Shown here piece after piece: positions 6,891 to 7,668 of a stretch of DNA of 7,668 nucleotides (position 1 is the first letter of the stretch; the number at the start of each line of letters is the position of its first letter). The DNA is taken from contig JAJYSI010000149.1 in assembly GCA_021793635.1 (NCBI GenBank), positions 1 to 7,668 on the forward strand. The letters are read 5' to 3'. Origin of the DNA: Bacteroidota bacterium (GTDB lineage Bacteria; Bacteroidota; Ignavibacteria; Ignavibacteriales; Ignavibacteriaceae). The notes under the pieces are model-generated. The model had not been told where the DNA came from and did not search any database. It saw only the letters and a list, made by a program, of their open reading frames with translations. The translations under genes and the position numbers were made by a program.

Positions 6891-7668
6891 ATGAAGAGAA
6901 TCATTTTAATTTTAATCATATCGGCAGCAAGCCTCATTGCTCAGAATCAGAAATTGACGTTAAAAGAAAGTCTTGAGATCGGCATGAAGAACAGCAAGGA
7001 ATTAAAAATATCAGAGGCGAAATTGCTCAGTGCCTCTGCGCAGGTTACTGCCGCAAATTCGTTTTTACTGCCTCAGTTAAATTTCTCTGCCGGATACATG
7101 CGGTTAAGCAACATACCGCCTTTTCAAGTTTTTATTCCACCGATAATTCCAAGACCTATTACAATTTCACCCGTTATTCTTGATAATTGGACAATGAAAC
7201 TGTCACTACAGCAGCCTCTGTTTACGGGCTTCAAATTGATGTCCTTAAGCAGTGCTGCAAAATATAATTATGATGCTGCGGAATCCGATTTTAAAAATGA
7301 TAAGAATAGCGAGGCATTAAAAATTCAAAGCGCATTCTGGAATTATTACAAAGCACAGCAGAACGATAAAGTTCTGGATGAAAATCTTCAGCAGATTAAA
7401 CAGCACCTAGACGATACTAAAAACTTTGAGGCAAACGGTCTTGCAACTCAGAATGATTTGTTAAAGCTTGAAGTACAATATTCATCAACCAAGCTCCAGA
7501 AGATTGAAGCAGATAATAACCTGGACATCGCAAGAATGACGTTCAACCAGGTAATCGGTCTAGCGCTTGATGCAAAAACTCAAATTGAGGTTGGCGAGCT
7601 TACTACCGAAAGAGTTAATTACAATCCGGAAGATTTACTGAGCGAAGCAAAAGATAGCAGAAGTGAAT
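6891..7668 (+). CDS. TolC family outer membrane efflux protein, C-terminus cut by window edge
   Basis: 259 residues are present and the frame is open at the window end. TolC-type proteins usually run to about 430-480, so roughly 60 percent is seen. The signal peptide (MKRIILILIISAASLIA) has a likely cut after Ala17. LTLKESLEIGMKNSKELKISEAKLLSA (22-48) is the standard first helix of the family. Residues about 62-112 hold strand-like, Pro-rich segments (LNFSAGYM, then KLSLQQPLFTGFK) of the beta-barrel. A long helical region follows, with ANGLATQNDLLKLEVQ (181-196), the usual turn-and-helix motif of these channels. It should form the outer membrane duct for the adaptor and ATPase encoded upstream. 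In this operon it comes before any permease gene. The 45-base gap and good ribosome site fit a single transcript. Confidence 0.93.
   Translation, partial: MKRIILILIISAASLIAQNQKLTLKESLEIGMKNSKELKISEAKLLSASAQVTAANSFLLPQLNFSAGYMRLSNIPPFQVFIPPIIPRPITISPVILDNWTMKLSLQQPLFTGFKLMSLSSAAKYNYDAAESDFKNDKNSEALKIQSAFWNYYKAQQNDKVLDENLQQIKQHLDDTKNFEANGLATQNDLLKLEVQYSSTKLQKIEADNNLDIARMTFNQVIGLALDAKTQIEVGELTTERVNYNPEDLLSEAKDSRSE

Overview
The window is AT-rich bacterial DNA, packed with protein genes and with no RNA genes or insertion sequences visible. Gene style suggests a Gram-negative of the Bacteroidota/Chlorobiota/Ignavibacteriota (FCB) group, most likely Ignavibacteriota-like. The signs are a Tat-exported DUF362 protein, an oligopeptidase B, a lipoprotein-like efflux adaptor, a TolC-type outer membrane protein, and a mixture of genes with good Shine-Dalgarno sites and genes with none. 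This placement is inference from gene style only.

Left part (1-957): a partial minus-strand gene for a twin-arginine-exported DUF362 protein, whose C-terminus lies beyond base 1. A 236-bp divergent intergenic region separates it from the next gene. Centre (958-4172): a complete oligopeptidase B (S9A serine peptidase, ptrB-like) with an intact catalytic triad. It is followed by an exported protein I do not recognise as a whole. That protein has three close cysteine pairs in its main part and a C-terminal domain that looks like a chagasin-type (I42) protease inhibitor fold. A long perfect inverted repeat sits directly before the second gene's start.

Right part (4173-7668): the start of an efflux operon, tetR - membrane-fusion adaptor - ABC ATPase - tolC. 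The first two genes overlap by 4 bases, and the next two gaps are 43 and 45 bases. The promoter region before tetR carries four GGAAAC/GTTTCC half-sites arranged as inverted repeats around a good -35/-10 pair, so the TetR protein very probably represses its own operon. The adaptor and ATPase resemble the E. coli YbhG/YbhF type (CecR-YbhGFSR operon), but here the ATPase is a single domain whose H-loop histidine is replaced by proline. No permease gene is in the window. One or two ABC-2 permeases, and possibly a second ATPase, are expected after tolC beyond base 7668.

The points most worth following up are the chagasin-like fusion protein, the four-half-site operator, the start-site inverted repeat at 3102-3148, the H-loop substitution, and a 4 x 8-bp tandem repeat between the adaptor and ATPase genes.
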